Of a DNA stretch of 64,000 bases, positions 49,401 to 59,296 are shown one piece after another. Positions within the stretch are counted from its first letter, which is position 1, and every line of letters starts with the position of its first letter. The position numbers were made by a program, and so were the translations under genes. Under the pieces are notes generated by a model that worked only from the letters and a program-made list of their open reading frames with translations, did not search any database and was not told the DNA's origin. The stretch is from Kocuria marina (GTDB taxonomy: Bacteria; Actinomycetota; Actinomycetes; Actinomycetales; Micrococcaceae), in contig NZ_JROM01000016.1 in the NCBI RefSeq assembly GCF_000786655.1, forward strand, positions 372,001 to 436,000. The letters are read 5' to 3'.

Positions 49401-51135
49401 CGTCGAGCGGCGGGTTGGTCACTTGCGCGAAGGACTGCACGAAGTAGTCGAACAACAGCCGCGAGCGGTTGGACAGCACTGCCACGGGCGTGTCCGTGCC
49501 CATCGCGTAGATGGGCTCGGCGCCGGCCACGGCCATGGGACCGATGATCAGCTTGAGCTCTTCCTCGGTGTAGCCGAAGGTCTTCTGCCGCAACCGGATG
49601 GAGTGCGGCGGGTGGGTCATGTGCTCGCGTTCGGGCAGCTCCGTGATGGGCAGCACCGAGTCCCGCACCCAGTCCTGCCACGGCTTGGTGGCGGCGAGTT
49701 CGGCCTTGATCTCGCGGTCCTCCACGATCCGGCCCTCGTCCGTGTCCACGAGGAACATGGTCCCCGGGGACACCCGGCCCTTGCGGACGACGACGCGCTC
49801 CCCCACGTCCACGACGCCCACCTCGGAGGCGAAGATCACCAGACCGTCGTCGGTCTGCCAGAACCGCCCCGGGCGCAACCCGTTACGGTCCAGGACCGAG
49901 CCCACGCGCACGCCGTCCGTGAAGGACACGCACGCGGGACCGTCCCACGGCTCCATGATCGTGGCGTGGTACTGGTAGAACGCCTTGAGCTGCGGATCCA
50001 TGGTCTCATGGTTCTGCCACGCCTCCGGGATCAGCATGAGCATGGTCTCGGTCACGGGCCGGCCCGCGAGCTGGAGCAGCTCGGCGACCTCGTCGAGCGA
50101 CTGCGAGTCGGACGCGCCCTCCGAGCAGATGGGGAACAGGTCCTCGGGCTGGCGGCCCAGCACGGCCCCGGACAGCGAGGACTGGCGTGCGCGCATCCAG
50201 TTGCGGTTGCCCACCACGGTGTTGATTTCACCGTTGTGCGCGAGCGTTCGCATGGGCTGGGCGAGCGGCCAGGACGGGAACGTATTGGTGGAGAAGCGCG
50301 AGTGCACCACCGCGAGCTTGGTTGTGAACCGCGGATCGGACAGGTCCGGGTAGAACGGTTCGAGCTGAGCCGTGGTGAGCATGCCCTTGTACACGAGCGT
50401 GCGGGACGAGAAGGACGGGAAGTACACCCCGAACTTGTTCTGCGCGCGCTTGCGCACGCGGAACGCCTTCTGGTCCAGTTCGAGCTGGGCGGCCACGGGA
50501 TCGTAGGACGTTGCGTCCTGCGCAAACAGGGACGCCGCCCGCTCGTTGTGACTGCTGTCGGAGACGAAGAACTGCACGAACGTTGGCATCACGGCGCGCG
50601 CGGACGCGCCCACGGCGTCGTCGACTACGGGGACGTCCCGCCAGCCCAGGACCGTGAGGCGTTCCATGCGGGCGAGTTCCTCGAGCGAGCGCTTGAGCTC
50701 CTCGAGGTGCTTACCGCCGGTGGGCATGAACGCCGTGCCCACTACGTAGGCCCCCTGGGGCGGCAGCGGGAAGTCCACCACCTCGCGCAGGAACTCGTCC
50801 GGGATCTGGGTCAGCAGACCGGCGCCGTCCCCGGTGCCCTCGTCCCCACCCACCGCACCGCGGTGCTCGAGGTTGCGCAGGGCCGTGAGCGCGGCGTCCA
50901 CGATGTCGTGGGAGGCCACGCCGTCCAGGGTGGCCACGACGGCCAGACCGCATGCGTCCTTCTCGTCCTCCGAGCGGTACAGGCCCTTATCCTCGGGCAC
51001 CGCCGAGAAACGCTCGAACGGGGACACCGGTTCGGCGGCGTCGCGTGGTTCGGGTGCGTCCCGGCGAACGGGATCCGTGGTGCTCACGCGATGCTGCTCG
51101 CGGGAGTTCGGGGCTGCTATCTGGTCACTGCTCAT
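46420..51135 (-). CDS. gltB: Glutamate synthase large subunit
   Basis: 1571 residues from ATG 51135 (GAGGAG 7 nt upstream); the open frame runs to 51300 but that part is not conserved. The enzyme makes two glutamates from glutamine and 2-oxoglutarate. The N-terminal glutamine amidotransferase uses Cys62 ([14 protein letters not shown]), exposed after removal of a ~61-residue propeptide. The FMN domain has [12 protein letters not shown] and [13 protein letters not shown]. The 3Fe-4S cluster uses the cysteines of [15 protein letters not shown]. The C-terminal GXGXG beta-helix domain is present. Confidence 0.97.
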   Translation of the reverse strand: MSSDQIAAPNSREQHRVSTTDPVRRDAPEPRDAAEPVSPFERFSAVPEDKGLYRSEDEKDACGLAVVATLDGVASHDIVDAALTALRNLEHRGAVGGDEGTGDGAGLLTQIPDEFLREVVDFPLPPQGAYVVGTAFMPTGGKHLEELKRSLEELARMERLTVLGWRDVPVVDDAVGASARAVMPTFVQFFVSDSSHNERAASLFAQDATSYDPVAAQLELDQKAFRVRKRAQNKFGVYFPSFSSRTLVYKGMLTTAQLEPFYPDLSDPRFTTKLAVVHSRFSTNTFPSWPLAQPMRTLAHNGEINTVVGNRNWMRARQSSLSGAVLGRQPEDLFPICSEGASDSQSLDEVAELLQLAGRPVTETMLMLIPEAWQNHETMDPQLKAFYQYHATIMEPWDGPACVSFTDGVRVGSVLDRNGLRPGRFWQTDDGLVIFASEVGVVDVGERVVVRKGRVSPGTMFLVDTDEGRIVEDREIKAELAATKPWQDWVRDSVLPITELPEREHMTHPPHSIRLRQKTFGYTEEELKLIIGPMAVAGAEPIYAMGTDTPVAVLSNRSRLLFDYFVQSFAQVTNPPLDAIREELVTSMAGAVGPMANMLSTQQTRTRQIQLNFPVIDNDQLDQFVHLDDDGVPLSLRVRGLYRPVDGADSLRARIAEICEKVSAAVNRGVQFVIISDRDSNGVWAPIPSLLLTSAVHHHLLRSATRTKVALIVESGDVREVHHVALLLGYGASAVNPYLAMESAEELVRRGEIRGVTEEQAVANLIKALGKGVQKIMSKMGISTVQSYCGAQTFEALGLSSELVDDYFAGTRTQIEGVGLDVIAAEIQSRHRLAYPEDGVTEPHRDLATGGEYDWRREGPRHLFDPHTVFRLQHATRTGRYDIFKSYTSRVDDQAKELATLRGLMSFASTREPVNIDEVEPVSEIVKRFSTGAMSYGSISAEAHETLAIAMNRLGAKSNTGEGGEDVERLIDPERRSAIKQVASGRFGVTSLYLATADDLQIKMAQGAKPGEGGQLMAQKVYPWIARTRHATPGVSLISPPPHHDIYSIEDLAQLIYDLKRANPRARVHVKLVSERGIGTVAAGVTKAKADVVLVSGHDGGTGAAPLNSLKHAGMPWELGLAETQQTLRLNGLRERVVVQADGQLKTGRDVVVAALLGAEEFGFATAPLVVEGCIMMRKCHLDTCPVGVATQNPELRKRFTGKAEHVVNFFEFIAQEVREILAELGFRSIAEAVGHAEVLRTREAVAHWKAKGLDLSPVLDSFRAEGVTDGLRNTAVQDHELEKHFDTKLIPLAQPAIERAEPVRVQERVINTDRAVGTMLGYTVTSALGTRELPDDTIDVTLTGQAGQSLGAFVPRGITLRLEGDANDYTGKGLSGGRIVVRPPRDAGFVAHENVIAGNVIGYGATSGEMFFNGTVGERFLVRNSGATAVVEGIGDHGCEYMTGGVAVVLGETGRNFGAGMSGGVAYVLDLDERDVNKQARESGELHLEHPDANDRELLADLIKRHGEETGSEFARQLLADPDRTMSRFTKLLPRDYSAVLALRNEAEAAGDDPDGDGTWHKILEVTGRG

Positions 51136-51327
51136 GGCGGTACTCCTCACCAAGGGCCGGCAGGTCAAATGCGTCGGACGAGGCCCGGGGAGCACTCGGT
51201 GGGTGCGCAGCGGGCGACGCGGGATCCAGGTGACGCGCGTGTCCGCCCCGTTGCGGAAGGAAGCGGCCCGTGGGCCGTGGATCGAACCGGCGGGTCCCAC
51301 GGATGAGCGGGACAGGCACGGTGCTCG

Positions 51328-51357
51328 GGTAATTTACCACGTAGGCCATGTCACATG
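51328..51357. promoter_or_regulatory. Paired palindromes in the gltB upstream region
   Basis: Two perfect 11-bp palindromes, GGTAATTTACC (51328-51338) and CATGTCACATG (51347-51357), have centres 19 bp apart, in an AT-rich island ~200 bp before gltB. They may be regulator sites in the gltBD promoter. The remainder of 51136-51327 shows no gene. Confidence 0.4.
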
Positions 51358-51380
51358 AACATGCGTGACGGATCGCACGG

Positions 51381-51440
51381 ACGACGACGCGGGCCCCGCG
51401 GAGTCGTGAAGAGCTCTGCGGGGTCCGCGTGCGGCGTCGT
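51381..51440 (-). terminator. Terminator after lgt
   Basis: A long imperfect hairpin (left arm from ACGACG at 51381, right arm to CGTCGT at 51440, one 4-nt bulge and two mismatches), 23 nt past the lgt stop. It would end the trp-lgt transcript before gltB. Confidence 0.6.
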
Positions 51441-51462
51441 GGTCGGAGACCCGGAGGACGCG

Positions 51463-52326
51463 TCAGGAACGCACGGCCCGGGCAGGCTCGGCCGCTGCCC
51501 CGGCACGAGAGCGGGCACGCCTACCCAGGACCGCGAAGAGGAGGATGCCCGCGATGACGATCAGCAGCGAGGTCCACACGTGCACGCGCACACCGGCGAT
51601 CACCAGGGCCGGGTCCACGCGCAGGAACAGCTCGATGAACAGTCGCCCGATCCCGTAGTAGATCATGTACAGCGCGAAGATCCGCCCGTGCGGGTCCCGC
51701 ATGCGGCGGTCGATGGCGAGCAGCAGCACCACACCCAGCAGGTTCCACAGGCTCTCATACAGGAATGTGGGGTGGAACAGCGTGTCCGCGGGCAGCCCCG
51801 CGGGGAAGTTCGGGGACGCCGGGGAGATCTCGAGCCCCCACGGCAATGTGGTGGGTCTGCCGAACAGTTCCTGGTTGAACCAGTTGCCCCACCGTCCCAC
51901 GGCCTGGGCAAGCAGGAGTCCGGGGGCCACGCAGTCCGCGAACACGGCGAGCGACAACCCGTTCTTGCGCGAGACGAACCACGCGGCCACGGCGCCGAAC
52001 AGCACGGCGCCCATGATGCCGAGTCCGCCCTCCCAGATCCGGAAGACGGCCAGGGGGTCCGCGCCGGGCCCGAAGTACCCGGCGGGGTCCGTGATCAGCA
52101 CGTGGTAGGCGCGCGCCCCCACGATCCCGGCGAGCACCGCCCAGAACACGATGTCCCACAGTACGTCCGGGTCCTGACCGCACTGCTTCCAGCGCCGCAT
52201 GGTGAGCCAGATGGCCAGGGCCATGCCGAGCAGGATGCACAGCGCGTAGAAGTGCACCGTGAGCGGCCCCAGGTGGATGCTGCTGATGCTCGGGGACGGG
52301 ATGGAGGCGTGCAGCACCGGCGGCAT
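51463..52326 (-). CDS. lgt: Prolipoprotein diacylglyceryl transferase
   Basis: 287 residues, seven membrane segments. Lgt attaches diacylglycerol from phosphatidylglycerol to the lipobox cysteine of prolipoproteins at the membrane. The Lgt signature is seen as AQAVGRWGNWFNQELFGRP, followed by LFHPTFLYESLWN. The start overlaps the trpA stop by one base. Placement after trpA is conserved in actinobacteria. A short Ala/Arg-rich tail ends the protein. Confidence 0.95.
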   Translation of the reverse strand: MPPVLHASIPSPSISSIHLGPLTVHFYALCILLGMALAIWLTMRRWKQCGQDPDVLWDIVFWAVLAGIVGARAYHVLITDPAGYFGPGADPLAVFRIWEGGLGIMGAVLFGAVAAWFVSRKNGLSLAVFADCVAPGLLLAQAVGRWGNWFNQELFGRPTTLPWGLEISPASPNFPAGLPADTLFHPTFLYESLWNLLGVVLLLAIDRRMRDPHGRIFALYMIYYGIGRLFIELFLRVDPALVIAGVRVHVWTSLLIVIAGILLFAVLGRRARSRAGAAAEPARAVRS

Positions 52327-53174
52327 CAGTCGCGTCCCGCGAGGTGCGCGGCGAGCTCACCCACGGCCTGCGGCCCGCCCTCACCGAGCGCGCGCACGAG
52401 AGCCGTGCCCACGATCACGCCGTCCGCGTACGCCCCGATCTCCAGCACGTGCTCACGGCTGGACACCCCCAGGCCCACGCACACCCGCTCCGCACCGGCC
52501 CCGCGTGCGCGGGCGACGACGTCCTCGGCGGCCGAGGACACCTGGTCCCGGGTCCCGGTCACGCCCATCACGGACACCGCGTACACGAAGCCGGAGGCCG
52601 CGCTCACAGTCATGTCCATGCGCTCACGGGTGGTGGACGGGGCCACCAGGAAGATCCGGTCCAGACCGTGCTCCTCGGAGGCCGCGAACCATTCCGTGGC
52701 CTCGTCCGGGATCAGGTCCGGGGTGATGATCCCGGCTCCCCCGGCGTCCTTGAGCCGGCGCGCGAACTCGTCCACGCCCGCCTGCAGCACGGGGTTCCAG
52801 TACGTCATCACCACGGGGACCGCGTCCGTCTGCTCGGCGACGGCGCGCACCACGGTGAACGCGTCCTCGACCCGGAAACCGTTGGCGAGCGCCTGGGTGG
52901 TCGCCGCCTGGATGACCGGTCCGTCCATCACGGGGTCCGAGTAGGGGATGCCGATCTCGATGATGTCCGCGCCGTTGCGACCCAGGGCCACGGCGGCAGC
53001 GGCGGACTCCTCGACGGTGGGGTACCCGGCGGGCAGATAGCCCACGAGGGCCGGGCGGCCCTCGGCCTTGCACTGTTCGATCCGCCGCGAGAGCGCGGAG
53101 TCCGCGCTGCGCGTGAGGTCACGCGGGACGATGCGTTCGGTCAAGCCCGCAGGGGTGTGCTCGGTGGTGCTCAC
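52326..53174 (-). CDS. trpA: Tryptophan synthase alpha subunit
   Basis: 282 residues from GTG 53174. TrpA cleaves indole-3-glycerol phosphate to indole and glyceraldehyde-3-phosphate. Family motifs: [11 protein letters not shown], catalytic Glu and Asp regions in [19 protein letters not shown], and [14 protein letters not shown]. The frame upstream of 53174 lies within trpCB and is noise. It overlaps trpCB by 4 bp (GTGA), so equal amounts of the alpha and beta parts are expected. Confidence 0.96.
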   Translation of the reverse strand: MSTTEHTPAGLTERIVPRDLTRSADSALSRRIEQCKAEGRPALVGYLPAGYPTVEESAAAAVALGRNGADIIEIGIPYSDPVMDGPVIQAATTQALANGFRVEDAFTVVRAVAEQTDAVPVVMTYWNPVLQAGVDEFARRLKDAGGAGIITPDLIPDEATEWFAASEEHGLDRIFLVAPSTTRERMDMTVSAASGFVYAVSVMGVTGTRDQVSSAAEDVVARARGAGAERVCVGLGVSSREHVLEIGAYADGVIVGTALVRALGEGGPQAVGELAAHLAGRD

Positions 53175-55336
53175 AGTTGTTCGCCTTTCTGCGCCACGCG
53201 TTCCTCGTGGCTGTCCTGCGGGAGGAGGTCGAACCACTCCCCCGCGGTGGCCACGTCCTTGTCGCCGCGCCCGGAGAGCGAGACCACGATGATCTTCTGC
53301 GCCGCTTCTTCGGGCCCGAGTTCCGCGACCCAGCGGGCAGCGACCTCGCGGGCGCCGGCGAGCGCGTGGGAGGACTCGATGGCCGGGAGGATGCCCTCGG
53401 TGCGGCACAGCAGCCGGAAGGCGTCCATGGCCTGGACGTCCGTGACCGCTTCGTAGTTCACGCGCCCGATCGAGTGCAGGTAGGAGTGTTCCGGCCCCAC
53501 GGCGGGGTAGTCCAGGCCGGCGGAGATCGAGTGGGACTCCACGGTCTGCCCGTCCGGGTCCTGCATGAGGAACGTCTTGGCGCCGTGCAGCACGCCCGGT
53601 CGGCCCAGTGTGATGGTCGCGGCGTGGCGGCCGGTCTGCACGCCGTCACCCCCGGCCTCGTTGCCGTAGAGCTGCACGGACTCATCGTCCAGGAAGCCGT
53701 GGAAGATCCCGATCGCGTTGGACCCGCCGCCCACGCACGCGGTCACGGCGTCCGGGAGGCGGCCTGCCTGCTCAAGGATCTGCGCGCGGGCCTCCTCACC
53801 GATCTGTTCGTGGAAGTAGCGGACCATAGCCGGGAACGGGTGCGGTCCGGCGGCGGTGCCGAGCAGGTAGTGAGTGGTCTCCACGGACGCGACCCAGTCC
53901 CGCAGGGCCTCGTTGATCGCGTCCTTGAGGGTGCGGGAACCGTTCTTCACGGCCACGACCTCCGCTCCCAGCAGCCGCATGCGCGCGACGTTGAGCGCTT
54001 GGCGGCGCGTGTCCTCCTCGCCCATGTACACGCAGCACTCCATGCCGAACAGAGCCGCTGCGGTGGCCGTGGCCACACCGTGCTGGCCCGCGCCTGTCTC
54101 GGCGATCAGCCGTGTCTTGCCCATGCGCCGGGCCAACAGGGCCTGCCCCAGCACGTTGTTGATTTTGTGGGAACCGGTGTGGTTGAGGTCCTCACGCTTG
54201 AGGAACACGCGCACCCCGAGTTCCGCGCCGAAGCGCTCGGCCTCGGTGAGCAGGGAGGGTCGGCCGGAGTACTCGCGGGAGAGCCGCTGGAACTCGTCCT
54301 GGAAGGTCTCATCCGTACGAGCCTTGTCGAACGTCTCGGTCAGTTCGTCCAGGGCCGCCACGAGGGACTCGGGCATCCACCGGCCACCGAAGTCCCCGAA
54401 GTAAGGGCCCGGGGCGTGCCGGAGGGACTCGGCGTCCCGTGCGGAAGCCTCCCCCGAGACCTGGGCCGCGGCGAGTTCCTCCTGCGCGGCGGTCGGGGTG
54501 GCCCCAGCCAAGTACTCGGCCCGGGACATTGCGCCGACCTCCCGGAAGCGACCGATGGTCTGCGCGGGGTCCTCGGCGCGCACGAGCACCTCACCGGTCA
54601 GCACCGCGTTGGCGCCGTGGCCCGCGTACAACCGGATCTGCTCCTCCCCCAGGACACCGGACTCCGCCACGATCACGGCCTCGCGTGGCAACCGCTCGGC
54701 GAGCTGACCGAACATGTCCACGTCCACGTCCAGGGTCTTGAGGTTGCGGGTGTTCACCCCGATGATCCGCGCACCCACGGCGACGGCGCGATCGATCTCC
54801 TCCTCGGTGTGCGTCTCCACGAGCGCATGCATGCCGAGGTGGTGGGTCAGTTCGAGCAGCTCCCGCAGGGTGGCGTCGTCGAGGGCTGCCACGATGAGCA
54901 GCACGATGTCCGCACCGTGCGCGCGGGCCTCCCACACCTGGTACTCCTCGACCACGAAGTCCTTGCGCAACACGGGGATGCCCACGGCGCGGCGCACGGC
55001 GTCGAGGTCCGCGAGCGAGCCCCCGAAGCGGCGCTGCTCGGTGAGCACCGAGATCACGGAGGCCCCACCGCGCTCGTACGCGGCGGCCAGCTGCGCCGGG
55101 TCCTCGATCGCTGCGAGCGCACCCTTGGACGGGCTCGAGCGCTTGACCTCGGCGATCACCTGCACGGACGCGGGATCCGAACCGCGCAGGGCGGACTCGG
55201 CGTCCAGCGCGGGAGTCTGTTCCGCGGCGGCACGGCGCACGTCCTGCAGGGACACCGATGCCTTCCGGGTCTCGAGGTCCTCGCGCACCCCCTCGATGAT
55301 CCGGTCTAGCACCGTACCGGTGTGCTGCTGCGTCAT
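53171..55336 (-). CDS. trpCB: Fused indole-3-glycerol-phosphate synthase / tryptophan synthase beta
   Basis: 721 residues from ATG 55336 (GAGGAA upstream). Residues ~1-270 are Trp[14 protein letters not shown] with catalytic Glu63 and Lys65, VLRKDFVV with Lys125, and VAESGV. Residues ~271-310 are an Ala/Glu-rich linker. Residues ~311-715 are Trp[14 protein letters not shown], then [16 protein letters not shown] with the PLP lysine ~391, and GGGSNAIG for PLP phosphate. No stop, frameshift signal or start codon with a ribosome binding site separates the halves. TrpC makes indole-glycerol phosphate; TrpB joins indole and serine. TrpA, encoded by the next gene, is needed in between. Confidence 0.95.
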   Translation of the reverse strand: MTQQHTGTVLDRIIEGVREDLETRKASVSLQDVRRAAAEQTPALDAESALRGSDPASVQVIAEVKRSSPSKGALAAIEDPAQLAAAYERGGASVISVLTEQRRFGGSLADLDAVRRAVGIPVLRKDFVVEEYQVWEARAHGADIVLLIVAALDDATLRELLELTHHLGMHALVETHTEEEIDRAVAVGARIIGVNTRNLKTLDVDVDMFGQLAERLPREAVIVAESGVLGEEQIRLYAGHGANAVLTGEVLVRAEDPAQTIGRFREVGAMSRAEYLAGATPTAAQEELAAAQVSGEASARDAESLRHAPGPYFGDFGGRWMPESLVAALDELTETFDKARTDETFQDEFQRLSREYSGRPSLLTEAERFGAELGVRVFLKREDLNHTGSHKINNVLGQALLARRMGKTRLIAETGAGQHGVATATAAALFGMECCVYMGEEDTRRQALNVARMRLLGAEVVAVKNGSRTLKDAINEALRDWVASVETTHYLLGTAAGPHPFPAMVRYFHEQIGEEARAQILEQAGRLPDAVTACVGGGSNAIGIFHGFLDDESVQLYGNEAGGDGVQTGRHAATITLGRPGVLHGAKTFLMQDPDGQTVESHSISAGLDYPAVGPEHSYLHSIGRVNYEAVTDVQAMDAFRLLCRTEGILPAIESSHALAGAREVAARWVAELGPEEAAQKIIVVSLSGRGDKDVATAGEWFDLLPQDSHEERVAQKGEQL

Positions 55337-55396
55337 GCGATTCCTCACTTAGTTCTCGGTGCACGCCGACGTGCGGTGCACCCGGCGCACGGACGA

Positions 55397-55434
55397 CGAT
55401 GACCAGTTCCCCGACAGCGCGGAACTGGTCATCG
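55397..55434 (-). terminator. Hairpin upstream of trpCB
   Basis: A perfect 14-bp stem (55397-55410 with 55421-55434) with a 10-nt loop between the HGxxPAAW gene and trpCB. It may be a partial terminator, an attenuation element or a processing site within the trp cluster. Confidence 0.5.
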
Positions 55435-55467
55435 ACGGATGAATGCGGTACCGATCCCCTGCGGCGA

Positions 55468-55713
55468 TCAGTGGGACCTGGTCTTGGACCCGCCCTTGCC
55501 GTACCCCATGGACTTGAGCACGCCGCCCACGATCACGCCCACGATGATCAGACCGATGCCCACGACCGTCACAGGGACCGAAGCCATCACGAAACCCACG
55601 CAGCCCACGATGACACCCACGGTCATCACGCCCACACAGGCCCACGCGGCCACGGTGTTGCCGTGGCCCACCGCGGCGGTGTGGTCCAGGATGATCTGAT
55701 CGGTGTTCGACAT
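55468..55713 (-). CDS. Small HGxxPAAW-type membrane protein
   Basis: 81 residues from ATG 55713; GGGAGAG lies upstream. It begins MSNTDQIILDHTAAVGHGNT with the family HGNTxAAW motif (VAAW instead of PAAW), then two hydrophobic segments (~24-44 and ~50-68) and a basic end. The family is almost always found between trpE and trpC in actinobacteria. Function unknown. The long frame upstream of 55713 is noise. Confidence 0.8.
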   Translation of the reverse strand: MSNTDQIILDHTAAVGHGNTVAAWACVGVMTVGVIVGCVGFVMASVPVTVVGIGLIIVGVIVGGVLKSMGYGKGGSKTRSH

Positions 55714-55845
55714 GCGTGTCCACTCTCCCGTGCCGGTTGAGCCGCTCGGCTCTTGGATTGCCGGTCCCGCGTGAGCCGTGGGACCGAGGATTCTCTGACC
55801 CCATTGTGCCACTTCCCGGCGCGTGCGCGCCGCAGCCCACGCGGT

Positions 55846-56487
55846 TCAGTCGGTTTGTGTAGGGTCCTCGCCGCGAGTCAGCGCGTCCCACGTGTCGATG
55901 TCGTCCGCGTGCTCCGCGGCCTGGGTCTCCCCGGCCGAGGCCTCGCCACCCCGCGGGTGCATCGCGGCCGTCGTCGCGGCGGTTCCCACGCTGCCGGCGA
56001 CCGCATCGCGATCGTAGCGTTGCGCATTGCGCCGTCGCGCGTGCCGGGCGACCACCGCGAGCCACACGCCGCACAGTGCGAGCAGCATCGCGGCGGTCAC
56101 GGCGGCCCACGGCCACCCGGTAAGGGCGTAGTCCCCGCCGTCGTTGATCACACCCGTCTGCGCGCCGACCGTGGGTTGCGCGGCCGCACGCGAGTCCCCC
56201 GTGACGGCCAGCACCGCGAGCACCGCGCCCACGCCCGCTAGCGCGACGACGGCGCCCACGATCATGCGCAGCACCCGGCCTCCCAGCGTGGAGGCCACCG
56301 CGGCCACGGCGGCGACAAGACCCAGGGCGGTGACGGCCGGAGCGGCGTCGGCCCCGGGGACGTCCACCGTGACCGACTGCAGGGACGTGGGGACGTCCGC
56401 GTGGATCCAGGTGGCGGTGGTCGTGGCGAACAACGCCAGGGCACACAACAGCGTGACCAGGACGGCGGGTGCGGTGCGGCGCAGCAA
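55846..56487 (-). CDS. Trp-operon-associated membrane protein
   Basis: 213 residues with about four membrane segments (~6-26, ~50-70, ~75-97, ~122-147). It follows the pattern of the actinobacterial Trp-region conserved membrane protein family: LFATTTATWIHAD near the N-terminus, then VDVPGADAAPAVTALGLVA, and a C-terminal WDALTRGEDPT. It begins 2 bp after the trpE stop. The role is not established; its position suggests a link to tryptophan or precursor transport. Confidence 0.85.
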   Translation of the reverse strand: MLRRTAPAVLVTLLCALALFATTTATWIHADVPTSLQSVTVDVPGADAAPAVTALGLVAAVAAVASTLGGRVLRMIVGAVVALAGVGAVLAVLAVTGDSRAAAQPTVGAQTGVINDGGDYALTGWPWAAVTAAMLLALCGVWLAVVARHARRRNAQRYDRDAVAGSVGTAATTAAMHPRGGEASAGETQAAEHADDIDTWDALTRGEDPTQTD

Positions 56488-56489
56488 CG

Positions 56490-58079
56490 TCAGCTCCTCG
56501 GGGGACGGGAGGCCCGGGTGTCCGTGCCCGGCTCGCGCAGGGTCTGGGCGATCAGCGCGGCGCGCAACGGCGCGGTGGCCTTGTTGAGGGATTCCTGGGC
56601 CTCGGACTCGGGATCCGAATCAGCCACGATACCGCCGCCCGCCTGGACGTACGCCGTACCCTCGAGCAGCAGCGCCGTGCGGATCGCGATCGCCATGTCC
56701 ATGTTCCCCGCGAAGTCCATGTAGCCCACGACGCCGCCGTAGACGGCCCGGCGCAGCGGTTCGTACTCGTCGAGCAGGCGCAACGCGCGAGGCTTGGGCG
56801 CGCCCGAGAGCGTGCCCGCGGGGAACGTGGCGGCGAGGACGTCGTAGGCGGTGACGTCCTCGCGCATGCGCGCGACCACCGTGGAGCACAGGTGCATGAT
56901 GTGGCTGAAACGCTCGATCTCCATGAACTCGCTCACGTCCACGCTGCCGGGCTCGGCGACCTTGGAGAGATCGTTGCGGGCCAGGTCCACGAGCATGAGG
57001 TGCTCCGCGCGTTCCTTCTCGTCCGCGAGCAGGTCTTGGCCCAGGGCCACGTCCTCGTCCACCGTGGCACCGCGCGGGCGGGAGCCCGCGATCGGGTGGG
57101 TCATGGCCTGGCGGCCCGTGACCGTCACGAGCGCCTCGGGTGAGGAACCCACGATCGAGTACGGCCGACCTTGGGCGTCCTCGAACGAGTACAGGTACAT
57201 GTACGGGCTCGGGTTGATCCGGCGCAGCGTGCGGTAGACGTCCAGCGAGCTCGCGTGGCACTCAGCCTCGAAGCGGCGCGAGACCACCACCTGGAAGATG
57301 TCGCCGTCCACGATCGCCTGCTTGCCGCGGTCGATCGCGGACATGAACAGCTCCCGGTCCCACGACTGGCGCGCGACGGACTCCACGTCCGTGAGCTCCG
57401 GTGCTCCCTGCTCCGCGATGGACACCGTAGTGCGCTCGAGCGGGGTGGCCAGGCGGGTCACCATGGAGCGCAACCGGGACACGGCGTCGTGGTAGGCGGC
57501 ATCCACGTTCTCGTCCGTGCCGTTGACGTTCACGGCATTGGCCACGAGCAGCACGGAGCCGTCCTTGCTGTCGTGCACGGCCATGTCCGCGACGAGGTTC
57601 ATGGCCAGCTCGGGCATGTGCAGGTCATCCTCGGGCGGGTTGGGCAGGGTCTCCCAGCGGCGCACGGCCTCCCAGCCCACGAAACCCACCATCCCGCTCG
57701 TGAGCGGCGGGACGCCCTCGAAGGGTTCGGTGTGCAGCAACTGCATGGTCGCGCGCAGGGCGTCGAGGGGGTCGCCGTCCACGGGTGCCCCGGTGGGTGC
57801 GTCACCGAGCCAGTGCGCCTGCCCGTCCCGGGAGGTCAGCGTGGCCACGGAACCGGCGCCCACGAACGAGTAGCGGGACCACACCCCGCCCTCCGCGGCG
57901 GATTCGAGCAGGAACGTGCCCGGGCGGGGTTCGCCCTCGCGGGTCACGAGCGCGCGGTACAGACCCACGGGGGTCAGGGAGTCCGCGAGCACCGTGGTGC
58001 GCACCGGGACCACGCGGCGGGTCGCGGCATACTGCCGGAACTCCTCAAGGGTGGGGGTGATGCTGCCGAGTTCGTGCAT
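56490..58079 (-). CDS. trpE: Anthranilate synthase component I
   Basis: 529 residues. With a glutaminase partner (not in this window), TrpE turns chorismate into anthranilate. The tryptophan feedback site is seen as FLLESAAEGG and GFVGWEA. The catalytic domain carries FQVVVSRRFEAE, PIAGSRPRGAT, LVDLARNDLSKV and FPAGTLSGAPKPRAL, ending in QAGGGIVADSDPESE. The ATG directly abuts the hisI stop (TAAATG), so it is translationally coupled. Tryptophan feedback inhibition is expected. Confidence 0.96.
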   Translation of the reverse strand: MHELGSITPTLEEFRQYAATRRVVPVRTTVLADSLTPVGLYRALVTREGEPRPGTFLLESAAEGGVWSRYSFVGAGSVATLTSRDGQAHWLGDAPTGAPVDGDPLDALRATMQLLHTEPFEGVPPLTSGMVGFVGWEAVRRWETLPNPPEDDLHMPELAMNLVADMAVHDSKDGSVLLVANAVNVNGTDENVDAAYHDAVSRLRSMVTRLATPLERTTVSIAEQGAPELTDVESVARQSWDRELFMSAIDRGKQAIVDGDIFQVVVSRRFEAECHASSLDVYRTLRRINPSPYMYLYSFEDAQGRPYSIVGSSPEALVTVTGRQAMTHPIAGSRPRGATVDEDVALGQDLLADEKERAEHLMLVDLARNDLSKVAEPGSVDVSEFMEIERFSHIMHLCSTVVARMREDVTAYDVLAATFPAGTLSGAPKPRALRLLDEYEPLRRAVYGGVVGYMDFAGNMDMAIAIRTALLLEGTAYVQAGGGIVADSDPESEAQESLNKATAPLRAALIAQTLREPGTDTRASRPPRS

Positions 58080-58484
58080 TTAAACCGCCTGTTCCGCGTG
58101 GAGGTCTCGTTCGTCGAAGCACGTGCGCGAGCCCGTGTGGCATGCTGCGCCGTGCTGGTCCACCTGCACGAGCAGGGCGTCCCCGTCACAGTCCAGGCTC
58201 ACGGAGTGCACGCTCTGGTAGTGCCCGGAGGTGTCCCCCTTGCGCCAGTACTCCTGGCGGGACCGCGACCAGAAGGTCACACGACCCTCGGTCAGGGTGC
58301 GATGCAGGGCCTCGTCGTTCATCCAGCCCAGCATGAGCACCTCCTTGGTGTCGTACTGCTGGATGATCGCCGCCACGAGTCCCGCCTCGTTGTGCGAGAG
58401 CTGCTCGGCGATGCGGGGGTCCAGATTGTGGGTCGTGAACTCGTCCGTGGCGGTACTCATCCGGGTCTCCTGGTTCTGGGACAT
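58080..58484 (-). CDS. hisI: Phosphoribosyl-AMP cyclohydrolase
   Basis: 134 residues. It opens the purine ring of PR-AMP in histidine synthesis. Zinc and magnesium ligands lie in [33 protein letters not shown] and [12 protein letters not shown]. The first ATG (58484) overlaps the hisF stop by one base; an ATG at 58460 also has an AGGAG at good spacing and may be the real start. hisE is a separate gene here. Confidence 0.95.
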   Translation of the reverse strand: MSQNQETRMSTATDEFTTHNLDPRIAEQLSHNEAGLVAAIIQQYDTKEVLMLGWMNDEALHRTLTEGRVTFWSRSRQEYWRKGDTSGHYQSVHSVSLDCDGDALLVQVDQHGAACHTGSRTCFDERDLHAEQAV

Positions 58485-59248
58485 CAGCGCACCTCGTAAC
58501 CCGCGGCGCGCAGGGCGTTCTTGACGTCCGCGATCGCGTCGTCCGGACCGAAGTGGAACACCGAGGCCGCCAGCACGGCGTCCGCGCCGGCGGCGACCGC
58601 GGGCGGGAAGTGCTCGGGTGCCCCGGCTCCGCCCGACGCGATGAGCGGCACGCTCACACGCTTACGCACGGCGGAGATCATCTCCAGGTCGAAACCCTCG
58701 CGGGTCCCGTCCGCGTCCATGGAGTTGAGCAGGATCTCCCCGACCCCGCGTTCCTCGGCCTCCCGGGCCCACTCGAGCGCGTCCAGGCCCGTGAGCGTGC
58801 GCCCACCGCGCGTGGTGACCTCGAACCCGGACGGGGTGTTGCCCGTGCGTTTCGCGTCCAGGGACAGCACGAGCACCTGGTTGCCGAAGCGGTTCGTGAT
58901 CTCGTCGATGACCTCCGGGCGCGTGACCGCCGCGGTGTTGATCGAGGCCTTGTCCGCGCCGCAGCGCAGCAACCGGTCCACGTCCTGCGCCGTGCGCACG
59001 CCACCGCCCACGGTCAGGGGGATGAACACCTTCTCTGCGGTGCGCGCCACGACGTCGAACATGGTGTCCCGCTCGCTCGAGGACGCGGTCACATCCAAGA
59101 ACGTGAGCTCGTCCGCGCCGGCCAGGTTGTAGCGCGCCGCGAGTTCGACGGGATCCCCCGCGTCCCGCAGGTTCTCGAAGTTCACGCCCTTGACCACGCG
59201 CCCGGCGTCGACGTCCAGACACGGAATGACTCGTACGGCCACACCCAT
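58484..59248 (-). CDS. hisF: Imidazole glycerol phosphate synthase subunit HisF
   Basis: 254 residues, a TIM barrel. With HisH (not present here) it forms imidazole glycerol phosphate and AICAR. Catalytic Asp residues are in [15 protein letters not shown] and VLSLDAKR. Phosphate loops: LTVGGGVRT and ASGGAG. It sits between hisG (48 bp) and hisI (1 bp overlap). A GTG two codons in is an alternative start. Confidence 0.96.
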   Translation of the reverse strand: MGVAVRVIPCLDVDAGRVVKGVNFENLRDAGDPVELAARYNLAGADELTFLDVTASSSERDTMFDVVARTAEKVFIPLTVGGGVRTAQDVDRLLRCGADKASINTAAVTRPEVIDEITNRFGNQVLVLSLDAKRTGNTPSGFEVTTRGGRTLTGLDALEWAREAEERGVGEILLNSMDADGTREGFDLEMISAVRKRVSVPLIASGGAGAPEHFPPAVAAGADAVLAASVFHFGPDDAIADVKNALRAAGYEVR

Positions 59249-59296
59249 TACGCCACCGTCCTCACTGCTCTTGACTTCTCTTCGCCCGCGCCCGCG

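Noticed and set aside
46285-51306. 1673-codon open frame on the plus strand opposite gltB
   Set aside because: It is antisense to gltB, with composition typical of a high-GC shadow frame (His/Arg/Val/Gly-rich, no recognisable domain). gltB on the other strand has all its motifs.
55349-55432. Possible trp leader peptide for attenuation
   Set aside because: The short ORF has only one Trp codon, not a run, and the hairpin contains its start codon rather than following it. Kept only as a weak hairpin observation.
55349-56446. 365-codon minus-strand frame across the trp membrane genes
   Set aside because: Low-complexity Gly/Arg/His sequence in a different frame from the two recognised small membrane proteins; no ribosome binding site.
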